A stretch of DNA of 64,000 nucleotides from Spizellomyces punctatus DAOM BR117 (Eukaryota > Chytridiomycota > Chytridiomycetes > Spizellomycetales > Spizellomycetaceae), in NCBI RefSeq assembly GCF_000182565.1, contig NW_015971537.1, positions 1,957,299 to 2,021,298 on the forward strand, written 5' to 3'. The translations under genes and the position numbers were made by a program. The notes beneath the pieces were generated by a model, which worked only from the letters and a program-made list of their open reading frames with translations, was not told the DNA's origin and did no database searches. Positions within the stretch are counted from its first letter, which is position 1. Every line of letters begins with the position of its first letter. Positions 54,197 to 64,000 of the stretch are shown piece by piece.

Positions 54197-55150
54197 ATTT
54201 GAATGTTGATACTAGTTGAGCAAGTGATGATGAAAAGGTTGATGAAGAAAAAAGTAAAACGATGATGTTTGGGTTGCGTTGTCTTTGATGAGCCTTTTTG
54301 GAAAGCGCGGCTTGGCCAAAGAGTTGCTTTTGGGCAAACGTGACACAAACCACGGCGGCGATTTCGACGAGATCTCGTTGTCATTTCGTTAACGTTTTCT
54401 ACTGGGACATGTCGCTGCGTGCAGTTGGGTAGTCGGGTAGCGGACTGGACTTTGCAATATGTTGAATAGGATGCTCTTTTAGATTTGGACTCGACGTGGT
54501 GATTCCGTTGTTCATGTTAACTCCTTCTGGTGTCAAACGTCATTGCATTTGAAATGGCAAAACTGTCACTCTATGACAGTCCTACGTTTGCTTATCATTC
54601 AGATACCGCCAAGACCATCAAGCTACCATGCGATAACAAAGCTGATGCTTTTGATGTGCATGCTATTGACCGACCAGAACCATTTTTAAAGCATTTCATA
54701 CTAGTTATCTGCCTTGCCGAGGTATCAGACTTACGTAGATAGAAATCGCAGCAGCTAAAGGTCCCGACAATGGCAGTCTCCATAAGAGACTCACCTATAT
54801 CACACACACACACACGCACGTTCTTCCAGACAAATGAGCGATCGGGTATCAGCTGGCGCTCCATCGCTGTAAAAGGTTTGAACGCACTGAAAAAGGTTGA
54901 ATGGCATGTCCTGTTCCGGTCAGAAAAAGCGTTCCAAGCATGGGTGCAATCTCTGCAACTCATCTCTCAAAAGTCGTTGCCGCTTTTTTGGAGTGTTTTT
55001 CATCTTCCAGTTGTTGATGGCCCATCAAATCTCATCAAACGGCGCGTGTGTTTTGCAAAACTCCTCCCGTTGGACATTGCGATCTGGCGCCTGATTCCTT
55101 TCAACCAAAATCATTTTCCTCCACTAAATCTTTTCTGCGGGCTAGAAAAG
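54197..55150. other. 954-bp divergent VAP/TRP4 interval with an unexplained open frame
   Basis: Divergent promoters of VAP and TRP4. From 54770 a plus-strand frame stays open and runs in phase into the TRP4 start at 55151 (127 extra codons, e.g. NALKKVEWHVLFRSEKAFQA). It has no known similarity and TRP4 proteins begin where the 55151 ATG lies, so it is probably chance or a 5' extension. A near-palindrome ACGAGATCTCGT lies near 54368-54379. Confidence 0.35.
54801..54815. repeat. CA dinucleotide repeat
   Basis: About seven CA units upstream of TRP4. Confidence 0.8.
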
Positions 55151-56430
55151 ATGACAGCAAATACGTTTACGCCGTATCTCAAATCCCTCATTCACAACCC
55201 AACAAGCTTTTCTGCTCCACAGGCGCATTCGGCAGCAGTGGAGATCATGAATGGGAAAGCCACACCTGCCCAAATTGGCGCATTTCTCATTGCTCTCAAA
55301 AACTCTTCCAAAGAGCATGACCCGGCTATCATTGCGGCCGTTGCATCCGCAATGCGTGAAGCGGCCCTGCAAATTCCATTTGGGGAGGAGTTAGTTAATG
55401 AGGGTTTGGTGGATATTGTTGGGACTGGAGGGGACGGACAAGATACATTCAACGTTTCTACCGCTGCGGGAATTGTCGCTGCTGGGGCAGGCTGCAAAGT
55501 GGCAAAGGTTTGCATCTACTTTTATTCAATGAGCATGGTTTTTAGCGTTAGATTGAACAAATGTGTTTTTTTGGGACAGCACGGTAATCGGGCGTCGTCC
55601 TCAAAATGCGGCTCCGCGGATGTTCTCGAAGCTCTTTCATGCCACCTCACCCACCTGACACCGGACGCCGTTCCAAGAATCATCGAAACTGGGGGATTCT
55701 GTTTTCTATTCTCGCAAACGTTTCATCCAGCCATGAAGAACGTTGCAGGTCCGCGGAAAGAGTTGGGCGTACGAACAATATTCAATCTGTAAGAAGTCGG
55801 CATGTCTCTCCATGCTTGAATCGCTGGCGCTGACTTTTGCTTTTATCCTGGGTCAATAGTCTTGGACCTCTTAGTAGTCCAGCAAGACCCAAACGGGTTG
55901 TAGTAGGAGTGCATTCAACATCCATCGGACCGCTCATGGCAGAAGCACTGCGACTAAGTGGAGTCGAACGAGCGTGGGTGGTGTGTGGCTCCATGGGTCT
56001 CGATGAGGTGGGTCAATGGGATCAAAACTCGCTTTGCTACCAACTGACACTTTTTGATACTCCTCTCTAGATTGCACCAGAAGGCAAGACCCACGTCTGG
56101 TCTCTCGAACCCAACGGCGAGGTTACTGAAGGCGTTGTAACACCATCCGATTTTAATCTTCCTTCCCATTCCCTGGCAGACGTAGTAGGCGGGGATCCAG
56201 AGTTTAACTCGAAAACGATGACAGAGTTATTGGCTGGACGGTTAGAGGGTCCTGTGTTGGATTTTGTTTTGTTGAATGCTGGTGCCTTGCTGTACGTTGC
56301 GGGGAAGGCGGCTACGCTACCCGAAGCAGCTGAGATGGCGAGGCAAAGTATCATAAGTGGAAAAGCAAAAGAGGCATTAGAGTCCTTTGCAGCGGAGACC
56401 CAGAGATTGAAAGATGCGGTAGTCCGATAG
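55151..56430 (+). CDS. TRP4: Anthranilate phosphoribosyltransferase
   Basis: Second step of tryptophan synthesis: anthranilate plus PRPP to phosphoribosyl-anthranilate. ATG at 55151 gives MTANTFTPYLKSLIHNPTSF. The N-domain shows GKATPAQIGAFLIALKNSSK. The PRPP-binding GTGGDGQDTFNVSTAAGIVA is followed after an intron by HGNRASSSKCGSADVLEAL. Then come FLFSQTFHPAMKNVAGPRKE, LGVRTIFNL, LGPLSSPARPKRVVVGVHST and, in the last exon, LDFVLLNAGALLYVAGKA. Four exons with introns near 55507, 55792 and 56009. Stand-alone TRP4 indicates a tryptophan prototroph and excludes an animal genome. Confidence 0.96.
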
Positions 56431-56627
56431 CACCACGTAGTTGTATAGTTCAAGTCACGGTATGATACGCATAGTTGATATGTTTTGCAAATTAGAGAGA
56501 GAATCGCATTCCTGGCATGTAAGGAAAAATAGTAGATCTTTAGGAATTAAAAGCTATATATATTGATAATGACAAATGACCGATGAGAAATCTACACAAT
56601 GATATAGGGGACGGCGTGGAAGCCCTG
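56431..56627. other. 197-bp convergent 3' interval
   Basis: Between the TRP4 and Elongin-A stops; nothing gene-like. Confidence 0.4.
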
Positions 56628-57874
56628 CTATCGCATTTTTCGCAGCTGAACCAGATAACATGATACCTTTAAAGCTAGTCGAATCGGTAATAACATCTAG
56701 TACATACTTACCAAGGATGACATGGCTTTGGATTTGAAGGCTGGACCGTTAGATGATGTAGCCGGCGGTCGGGCTTTCTTGGCTGGTGAGGATACATCCT
56801 GGCTAGCCATTCGTTTGATGCCATTCGAGAGGGGTGTATCTGAGGATAGAGTATTACGTGCAATTGTAGGAGTCGGTTTCTTTAAAGCAGGAGAGTCAAA
56901 GTGTTTTGCACTGGAGTAAACAAAATGAGCAAAATCAGGCTGGTGAATCTCGGCAGTCAGCTACGTACATTTTTCTTGTCTCTCGCCGTGCTTTACTAAT
57001 TATACTGCTTTCGTTTTTTTCTTTCCGGACGGCGCTTTCGATTGGTATGCGCATTCGATTTCATAAAACACTTTGGCACTTACTTAGTAGACCACGCGCT
57101 CCAAAGGCACCATGTGACGATCTTGAAGGTGGTATTTGTTCGAGAAACCTTGCTCTTCGAGATTCCTTCATTGCTTCCTCCTGTTGTCTTAGTGCCTTCA
57201 TGCGCTCTCCAATGCGCTTGGTTTTTTCGTCTCGTTCCTCGCGTTTTTCCTGATTACGCATGTGAGCGCGTGTCACAGTACTCTTTGGTGCGAAATGATT
57301 TCGTACTTTATATAGATCTCGCCAACTATCCGGTTCGTCCATTGTTTCGTCCTCGTATCCACGCCGTATATCGGCAAAATCGGCTAGACAATGTGCTTTC
57401 CATAGTTCTGTTATGTACGTATTGTCTATCAGGATGGAATGGTTGGGGTAGATTGGCACGTTTAGCACGGTCTCTCACCAAGCGAGTCCGGCAATAAGTT
57501 CTAGAATGAGCAAACAATCAGAAGTGAAACCCCAAGCGGTGAGATATGAAATTCAACAATACCTTGCTGTTCTCTTCTAGTCGCTCCAACTAGCGACAAT
57601 ACTCGGTAAACATGACTCCACTTCTTTTGCCCAATACAACACAATTCACCTGCGCTGCATTGCATCTTCGTAATAGACTCTCTACCAAATAGTAGGGAGC
57701 GGCTCCAAGGCTTTGCAACGCTATTGTTTGGAGTTTTCAGAACAAATTCGGACCCTCAAATTAAGTGCTTCATAGCTAACCGTTCAAGTTTCTTTCCAGT
57801 TTTCGCATACACATTTCCGAGAGAGTCGGCGGTTGCCTTAATTGCACCTCTTCGTAGTCGTCCCAGTCGGCCAT
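56628..57874 (-). CDS. ELOA: Elongin-A (Ela1-type transcription elongation / ubiquitin-ligase subunit)
   Basis: Elongin-A binds Elongin C through a BC-box and acts in RNA polymerase II elongation and polymerase ubiquitination. The start at 57874 gives MADWDDYEEVQLRQPPTLSE, then exons with CMRKLERNLNALQSLGAAPY and YLVESLLRRCNAAQ. LERLEENSK, NLLPDSL and NTYITELWKAHCLADFADIR are the conserved Elongin-A block (F-box-like ending ELWKxHCxxDF). DSWRDLYKVRNHF and a charged helix (REERDEKTKRIGERMKALRQ) follow. The tail exon (SPALKKPTPTIARNTLSSDT then KRMASQDVSSPAKKARPPAT) resembles the nuclear tail of fungal Ela1, ending LRKMR. Seven exons; the junction near 57075 uses an atypical donor and is the least certain. 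Confidence 0.85.
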
Positions 57875-58503
57875 TACTTCACAATGCGGGGAACCTGGAA
57901 CCAAAAGATACATGGCCCAAAGGCCCACCGAAACAGCCAGCCAACACGTTCTGGTCCGTCATGTGACTTGCTTACAGCATCCGATCAGGTTGAGTTTATT
58001 TATCCATCCTGTGAAGACGACAAAAATGGCATCTTTTTGCACCTGTTGGATAGGTCAGCGCAGTCATTGCCATGCTCGCGGGCATTGGGCGATTGTACGC
58101 ATTTCATCTCTCATATGCTCGTCAAGGTCGACGGAGCGTTGCTGTGAGTGTTTATGCTCGTAGGACTTCCCGTTGGTGCGTACCATCGGGGAATGCGCCA
58201 TGGGTCATCAACGTTATGCGATCACAATGATACGTCCACATTTACCATTTTGCCAAAAGTAATGATGGGTCGTCAGTACGTTCAGGTCGTCCGGAAGAGG
58301 GTTCTGCTCGCATAAAAGTGAATCGAGTAGATGATCGACTGACGTTTGTGGATGCTGTCAAGCACAGTCACGTTAATATTTGTTACCATAACAACTGCAA
58401 CGCGGCCTTACTCATCACGCTGGGTGTTTCAATGATCGCGATACAGATGTCGTTTGCGAACGAGATGCTTTCATGTAGATGCAACGCTTCCAATGGCAAT
58501 GCA
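57875..58503. promoter_or_regulatory. 629-bp divergent Elongin-A/Cce1-like interval
   Basis: No gene recognised. The Cce1-like frame stays open upstream of the chosen ATG with further in-frame ATGs at 58432, 58447 and 58465, so the true start could be up to 24 codons earlier. Holds the X-box-like palindrome at 58382-58395. Confidence 0.4.
58382..58395. promoter_or_regulatory. RFX X-box-like palindrome upstream of the Cce1-like gene
   Basis: GTTACCATAACAAC matches RYYNYY-N2-RRNRAC at every position and ends 108 bp before the chosen ATG at 58504. Confidence 0.5.
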
Positions 58504-60753
58504 ATGCGGCTTGCCGCAAGGTCACTTTTATCAATATTAGCTGATACATCGCGTCCCTCTCGAGCCACATCTTGCTGCTCTCGAGCATCTCGAGCAGTAA
58601 CAACTAATGTTCAGCGGCGCGCCTTGCGTTCATTCCCACAAGGCGAAGAGCATGCGTTTAAAAGAAACTTTTGGAGAGATATAAATGGAAAGCGGTGTAT
58701 GTCGACGCGCCCGGTATGGACAGACAATGACAAGCAGGCACTAATGGCTAGGTATCGTTACCAATTTGACTTGGCCAGCCATACTTACTTTCGGGCTTAT
58801 TCATTCCTTCAAGTTTAGGTGGAATGCGAGAGACCGAACTCAAAAAGCAAATGGTTTACTATAAAGGTGAAGGGCCAGGGCAATTCCACTCCCCAAAGAC
58901 ATTTGGACGAATGGTGGAAGCGCTTGCGACTCATTTACTGTCGGGGGCCCCTAAAACATATAAGAAAGTCTCTGTGCCCATTCCGGCACTGCATAGGTAA
59001 AAATGACTCCTTGTCGCTCTTATATTATTATTTCTTCTTACATGGCCCGATAGTTTGTTGTATGATTATTCTTTGGAGACCCTCCGGGAATTGGCGCGCT
59101 TTCTAAACCTCGAAACAAACGACGAGCGGAGAATGACATATGTTACGGCAATTCATGAACGCGTACGAAAGGCTCAAGTGGGTTCGCAGTCTCAGCCATT
59201 TAAGCTCAACGACATTACAGCCGCCGAGTACGAACTCTGTCGTAATATGAACAATTTTATTTTGCTAACAAGGCGTTTGCGTTTAGATTGACGCATCTCG
59301 CTATCAAGGACCTCATGCCGATAGTAGAAAGCTTGGGTTTAGAGATATCCAAGCGCAAAAGTGCGACCATCCGTAGCATTTTGTCGTACATTGAGTTAAA
59401 TCGGACAGATCTACATGTCCGCGCTACCGTGGAAATGATCGCACGGTTGTCCAGACCCAATATTTTCTCCGCCGAAATACCGATAACGCCAGATGGGCGA
59501 ATAGGAGGGAGATGCCGCCGCCCTAGCACGGTAGTAAGCAAAAAGGCTGCTCAGATCCTCTGTCTCGACAAACCTGTACACGCCCTAGGAGCATCATGGG
59601 ATGGAGCGTCACCTGCCGTATTACAGTGGAAAGAGCTACTTGATAAACGAGATGACGATACCCTTGCAAAAGGTGCTAGGCTCATCCCAAAACAAGACTT
59701 ACTGCGACTAGCTCTAGGGTACGGCTTGCAACCTGGACCAGTAGAATCGGCAGTTCAGGTATTTCGTCGAATATGCCAGCACGTGGTGAAAGGAGAGCCG
59801 AGGTAAAGCAGACGTTTTGCTTAACAATTATGTGCTCGCACCTCCACTAAAGTGCAACTTTTGACTGAAGATCACCGAATATCCGACTCAGCAAGCTGCC
59901 ACTCCCAGAACTGCAGGAAAAAGCACGGTCATTCGGTTTGACGCCATCCGGAACGAGAGAAGTGTTGCTAAAGCGGCTGCAAGATCATCTCACTTATGTT
60001 CGGAATGCACCAACTCCGAGCTCAATCGTTGCTATCGATGTTGGCCCGTCAAACACGGGTTATGTTCATCTCGCGCTGCCAAATACTTTGCCAAGCAACA
60101 TAAAAGATAGAGACAAAGGTGCAACGGACGAGGTCCTTTCACGCCCACGGATCCTGGACTGGGCCCTATTGGATTTGGAAGTATCGTCGATGGACTTTCC
60201 GGGCGTGGCAATGGCATGCAAACAGCTGCTGGATGAGCGTTGTTACAAACCCGAGGCCCAGGTGTACCTAGTGGAGCGACAGACGTGGCGCGTCGTGTTT
60301 GGGAAACTTACGGTACCGCCACAGCTTATCGCTTCTCTCGTGACGGAAGCGGTACTCTTGGGTATGCTCCTGGAACGACGCGGTGAACCAGCCACTTCCG
60401 TATTGCCCGCCTATGTGTCACGGCACTTTTCCCTGAATGATCCTGCCAGCATCCAAACCTCAGATGTCAAAAAGAGACAACCCAGATCCAAAAGAGCAAA
60501 GAAAATAACAGCAGTTCATGTCGTGAAAAAAATCTTGGAGGATCAGGATGTGGACTGCTCGAAAGAACTTTTGCACGTATTCAACACGACAAAGAAAAAG
60601 GACGATATGAGTGACGCTCTGTTGATGGCTCTCGCTTGGCGGGATTGGTGGTTTGCTGCCAAAGCAGAGGCTGCTGCACAGCTTGAGATAGATTCTCAAG
60701 AGCAAGCTGTGGCAGAGGAAGGGGAGATGGCAGAAGAGAGAATGATGGCATAA
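58504..60753 (+). CDS. Mitochondrial Cce1/Ydc2-like Holliday-junction resolvase with several SAP-like repeats
   Basis: RuvC-fold nuclease family that resolves four-way junctions in fungal mtDNA. Exons 58504-58751, 58814-58996, 59054-59227, 59287-59802 and 59871-60753 keep frame throughout (667 residues). The N-terminus MRLAARSLLSILADTSRPSR is a strong mitochondrial presequence. A canonical SAP motif (about 376-418, LSKLPLPELQEKARSFGLTP then SGTREVLLKRL) precedes the catalytic core. The core shows D430 in SIVAIDVGPSNTGY, E509 in VYLVERQTW and the DD/D cluster 618-622 in KKKDDMSDALLMALAWRDWW. Upstream are SAP-like segments at about 150-181 (SLETLRELARFLNLETNDER), 197-238 (LTHLAIKDLMPIVESLGLEI) and 332-367 (PKQDLLRLALGYGLQPGPVE). 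Yeast Cce1 (353 residues) and Ydc2 (258) have one SAP. The donor at 59228 (GTACGA) is weak. Confidence 0.85.
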
Positions 60754-61195
60754 CCAGTCTGTTGCATGGTCAACGGAATATACCCAATGTGATCGGTTAG
60801 AGGCTGGTCCTCCTTTTGCGTTTACTCTTGGGAGATGTCCTTTAGGAGATGGAGAAGCTCATATTGCATAATGTAATTGCTTTCCGGATAGCCTCCCATA
60901 GTTGCCTATCTTGATTACAAGCTTTGGGCTCACTTTTTCCAAAACCCGCGACGAACAAATCCATTATAGGCAGATGCAAAAGGGTGTGCAGCGGAAACAT
61001 CCATTGAAATGATCCGAGTAAGAAAAAAAAGCAGGAATTGAGAAAAAAACAAAATCTGGAAACCCAATTCTTGGTGGATTGGCAGCCGTCAAGAGTCGAA
61101 CCCCCACTGCAATTTCGAGGTGATCTTCCCAAAAGACTTGAAGCCTCATCGTTTGGGCTTTTGAAAGCTTCCAGCTGACAGAAATCTAGTAGGAA
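60754..61195. other. 442-bp interval downstream of the Cce1-like gene
   Basis: No supportable gene. A tRNA-3'-end-like sequence on the minus strand (near 61082-61110) does not fold as a tRNA. Confidence 0.4.
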
Positions 61196-61522
61196 ATGGA
61201 TTCAAACTCCCGAAAAAGGTCGGCCCCCTCCTCCCCAGAATCACCGCGCCGTTTGCGGCAATGCTTTTTTACAGGCGTAATAGGATCCTGCACACCCTCT
61301 ACCACCGAATACTACCGTCTAACTTGTCCTTCTGGTTCCCAACTTGGGCAAAGCTTTTCAGACGCCCTAAACAGAACTGGATTGATGCCGGCTTTTGTGG
61401 AAGCGCAGAACAGAGGGGAGGAGCTGTGGGCATGTCATGCGCATTTTGTGTGGAGTTGGACTGAGCCGGGATGGAGAGATACCGTCTGTGGCCATCTCTT
61501 TGAGGATTGGGCTGGCGGCTAA
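61196..61522 (+). CDS. Short hypothetical protein (108 codons)
   Basis: Open frame from an ATG in AGGAAATGG to TAA at 61520-61522. It begins MDSNSRKRSAPSSPESPRRL, which looks like a nuclear-type basic/Ser-Pro head, and contains NRGEELWACHAHFVWSWTEP. No family is recognised, no upstream or downstream exon is obvious, and chance is possible. Confidence 0.3.
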   Translation: MDSNSRKRSAPSSPESPRRLRQCFFTGVIGSCTPSTTEYYRLTCPSGSQLGQSFSDALNRTGLMPAFVEAQNRGEELWACHAHFVWSWTEPGWRDTVCGHLFEDWAGG

Positions 61523-63015
61523 AAAGGGAAAGATCCCATTTGAAGAACGTTTGAACATTTTTTACTTGATTCTACTCGATAGCTTTATCTCCTTTGCAAA
61601 GGACAGTGCATGGATTCAACAAAACTCGCTCGCGGGACGCTATAACACCTTGCCCGGATTTCGCCAAAAGTGACAGGAAAATAGAAAATGACGTTCCAAT
61701 AAATAGCCGTATGTACATCCAAGTGCAAGACAACCCCGTCCACCCGACACAAAAGAGAGCGTTCCTCAAATCGCGAGACCAAAGACATTAACGACGGCGT
61801 ACATGGTTTTTGACTCGTATTTATACGTCGTGCTCCCTGGATGAACACCGGCAAGAGAATCAGTCTTTGATCTGTGCGGAGCGAGGACAAGAACAGCCCG
61901 TCATACCATCGCTTGAGTTGTCCCAATAGCAGCTAGAAGCAGCGTGAAGACCTGCACCGTTCTTTTGCATGATGGTGCACGTCACTTGTATAAAAATACA
62001 AGATGTCAATACGTTTGTTGCTTGCAAAAAAAACGTCCAGATGCTACACTTTTTATACACATACCAATATACTTGAAGGGTTTATTCAATCCGGTCAGCT
62101 TCTTTAAACACTGCTCTACTATGTTGGAATTCCACTGTGCTACCTTTCCATGATGATATGCAGCATTTTGCAAAGTGTTTTCAATTGACTAGCTCAACGT
62201 AAGAAAAATCAACCTCATTGCTGAGAATGTTTGCGGCTATGAGTACTAGAACGAACCTCTTTGATGACATTGTTGACTTCTTCCACCACGAAGGCTTTCT
62301 AAGCAAAGAAATGACGGAACATGCAAGTTAGGCATCGCCCCTTTCCAAATAGCATCTTTTTCCATTTCAGACTGCTTGAGGACTCTCAAAAGTACCGTTC
62401 CACCTTTTTGCAGTCACTCTCTGTAGGTCTCCAGACGAAGCCCGTTCACGAGCACTTTTGAACTCGCCAAACCATTTCATTCCGGCCCCAGTCGCTGCGG
62501 TCCAAACCTCTCCGCCATTCGCCATTTATCATTGCATGCAAGCCAAACCCACCTCTTCCATTCCTTGAAAGTCTTCCATGTCGGTCTTGTGGGCTTATAA
62601 TGAGATTGGGCTCAGCTAAAGTCTTTTATTCGTTTTCCGACGAGGACAGGTTTGTAGATCTTGAGAACTGAGGATCACAGTCGGAACTCTCGGGCGACGC
62701 GCTTCTCAGTGCAGCAGGGTCGGAGTGACCCGTTGCTTACCTACAACGATACCTTTGAGTTTTTCGATATATAATAAAAGGTTTCCGTTTCAGTGTCAGA
62801 AGTAGTAAAAAAAATGTGGAACTGTTCCTATCATTAATCTAATTACAATACATGCTCTAGTTCCCGCCAACGTTTCATACAATAGAAATGCACCACTCAT
62901 GTATGACCGCCAGGACCGACAGAATCCCGCTATGACACGTCCTAATTATATGCCGACTTTACATTCGCCATTTTTCAAGTATACAAATCAGATCTACAAA
63001 AGCTCATATGCGCTT
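61523..63015. other. Gene-poor 1.5-kb interval with one candidate exon pair
   Basis: Mostly AT-rich and not obviously coding. On the plus strand 62230-62315 encodes MFAAMSTRTNLFDDIVDFFH then HEGFLSKEMTEHA. A GTTAGG donor and an acceptor TTTCAG at 62375-62380 follow, but the joined frame stops after about 18 more residues. A frame in the next exon (SQKYRSTFLQSLSVGLQTKP) does not connect in phase. Could be a small gene or a decayed one. Confidence 0.3.
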
Positions 63016-64000
63016 TCAAATGTTTCGTATCAGTGTTTGTCGCCTATTTGCCTTCTCTTGTCGGTAAACTTTCATTATATCCATTTCACAGTATGGACGA
63101 TTCGCAAATGAGTAGTAGGTGGCGGTCAGAGGTGTCTGGCAGACATAACAGCACCAGCATTCGGGATGGTACCGTTTGTTAAATTCCATGACCTCTGCAC
63201 ATGGACCTGCAAGAAGGCACAAATGAGGAAACCTGGGAAATGTGATTGACAGGGAGTATTACATACCTTCTATCGGTTGATCACAAGTTCCGCATAGGGA
63301 GTTGTTGCTTTCGTGATAATGGAAACGGCACAGGGGATCATCACCGAGAACATAGAAGCTTTTATCAGGGAAAGGCTCTTTACATATCTTGCAAACGAAG
63401 CACTCCTTATGGAATGTGGAGTTGAGAGCACAGATGGTCTCCCCTTGAATACCGTTTCCACATTCACGGCAGGTAGGAGCCACAAGAGCTGCGTAATCAG
63501 CTGAGCAGTAAACCTATGTAACCAGTAATACGTTCAGCAACTAGATATGAGTACATGCAGGGATACACAGTGGCCCTACCTGGTTGTCGTGTTCGAAAGG
63601 GTTACCTTGTATTGGTTCACGGCATGCAGCACATCGCAAATGCTGCTCATGCCATGCTTTACCAAGGGCGTACACGGCATGAGTGAATATCGGTTGGTTG
63701 CTATTAAGTTTTCATGGTGTATTAGTGGATAAGCATAATCAATGGCAAAATTGTGGTCATGTACAAACCAGCCAGCGCAAGTAAGCTTGAGAGCACGATT
63801 AAAATCCGGCTCGCAGTAGGCCCTGCCTTCGTAAGGAATGTATGGATTTCGTTCATCGAACGCAGAGTTGCAAACATAGCAGCGAAAGCAGGTGATATGG
63901 AAGAATTTACGAAGGGCGTCGATCTGGAAAGCCGTGGAAGGGTCCGTAATTTTACGGTTGCATCCACCACACGTAGGGCGTTTTCTGGTTCTACCTTCCT
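63016..64000 (-). CDS. Paxillin-type four-LIM-domain protein (N-terminus beyond the window)
   Basis: LIM-zinc-finger adaptor of the paxillin/leupaxin (fungal Pxl1) kind, used at actin-rich adhesion or contractile sites. LIM1 (from 64000): RKRPTCGGCNRKITDPSTAF, FHITCFRCYVC, YCEPDF. LIM2, split by an intron: CAGCNQPIFTHAVYALGKAW, HLRCAACREPIQG, YCSADY. LIM3: APTCRECGNGIQGETICALN, FHKECFVCKICKEPF, LCRFHYHE. LIM4: CGTCDQPIEG joined to PCAEVMEFNKRYHPECWCCY, VCQTPLTA, YCEMDIMKVY. All zinc ligands of the four fingers are present in the usual C-x2-C/H-x2-C/C-x2-C/C-x2-(D/H/C) spacing. The protein ends RRQTLIRNI at TGA 63016-63018. Anything N-terminal to LIM1 (LD motifs) lies outside. Confidence 0.9.

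Noticed and set aside
54595-54963. 122-codon minus-strand Cys-rich frame near the CA repeat
   Set aside because: Part of it is the translated CA/GT repeat (VRVCVCDI), and no family match or exon partner was found.
59228-59293. Continuation of the resolvase exon into TRRLRLD and a stop, making two separate genes
   Set aside because: Splicing 59227 to 59287 keeps frame and produces a smooth SAP-like helix (AAELTHLAIKDLM); the downstream part otherwise lacks its own ATG and presequence.
61082-61145. tRNA-like sequence on the minus strand (GGGGGTTCGACTC followed by a GGCTGCC-like end)
   Set aside because: The five bases on each side of the TTCGACT loop do not pair, no matching 5' acceptor half is present, and the anticodon stem pairs only partly.

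Overview
The window is nuclear DNA from a zoosporic (flagellated) fungus, most likely a chytrid. Genes are close together and are interrupted by many short GT-AG introns, mostly about 50-80 nt. Motile-flagellum genes (IFT81, CFAP91, a CFAP73/CCDC42 protein) sit beside fungal-type genes such as stand-alone TRP4, a Grd19/SNX3-type nexin and a Cce1/Ydc2-type mitochondrial resolvase. There is no sign of a prokaryotic, viral or plasmid segment, and I recognised no transposon or rRNA gene. Gene models were spliced by eye from frame continuity and splice signals, so individual exon borders may be off by a few codons.

Layout. 0-10 kb: the microtubule polymerase XMAP215/CKAP5 (minus, cut by the left edge), a 2-kb gene-poor stretch, then IFT81 (minus) divergent from proteasome subunit alpha-6/PSMA1 (plus). 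10-20 kb: a membrane-anchored GH20 hexosaminidase, PA2G4/EBP1, flagellar CFAP91 and a SET/MYND protein. 20-30 kb: mitochondrial IF-2, CFAP73/CCDC42, an unrecognised Pro-rich protein, NUBPL/Ind1, PDCD2/Tsr4 and a mitochondrial carrier. 30-40 kb: a U-box gene carrying two compensating frameshifts, COG1, the helicase RTEL1, mitochondrial ribosomal uS2m and RPB6. 40-50 kb: deoxyhypusine synthase, ATP synthase subunit b, HSP10, a large PPR protein, NC2-beta/Dr1, aprataxin and SNX3. 50-64 kb: PABPN1, Kish/KSH1, VAP, TRP4, Elongin-A, an enlarged Cce1-like resolvase with several SAP-like repeats, a gene-poor 2.2 kb, and a four-LIM paxillin-type protein cut by the right edge.

Two themes cut across the genes. 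Many code for mitochondrial proteins (MTIF2, NUBPL, carrier, uS2m, ATP4, HSP10, probable PPR, Cce1-like, possibly aprataxin). Several of their promoters, mostly shared divergent ones, hold palindromes of the RFX X-box type (GTTGCC-AT-GGCAAC-like) 50-110 bp before the ATG. (G/T)CACGTGA sites recur in other intergenic gaps. The least described items are the 667-residue multi-SAP resolvase, the X-box series, the frameshifted U-box gene and the unrecognised protein divergent from CFAP73.
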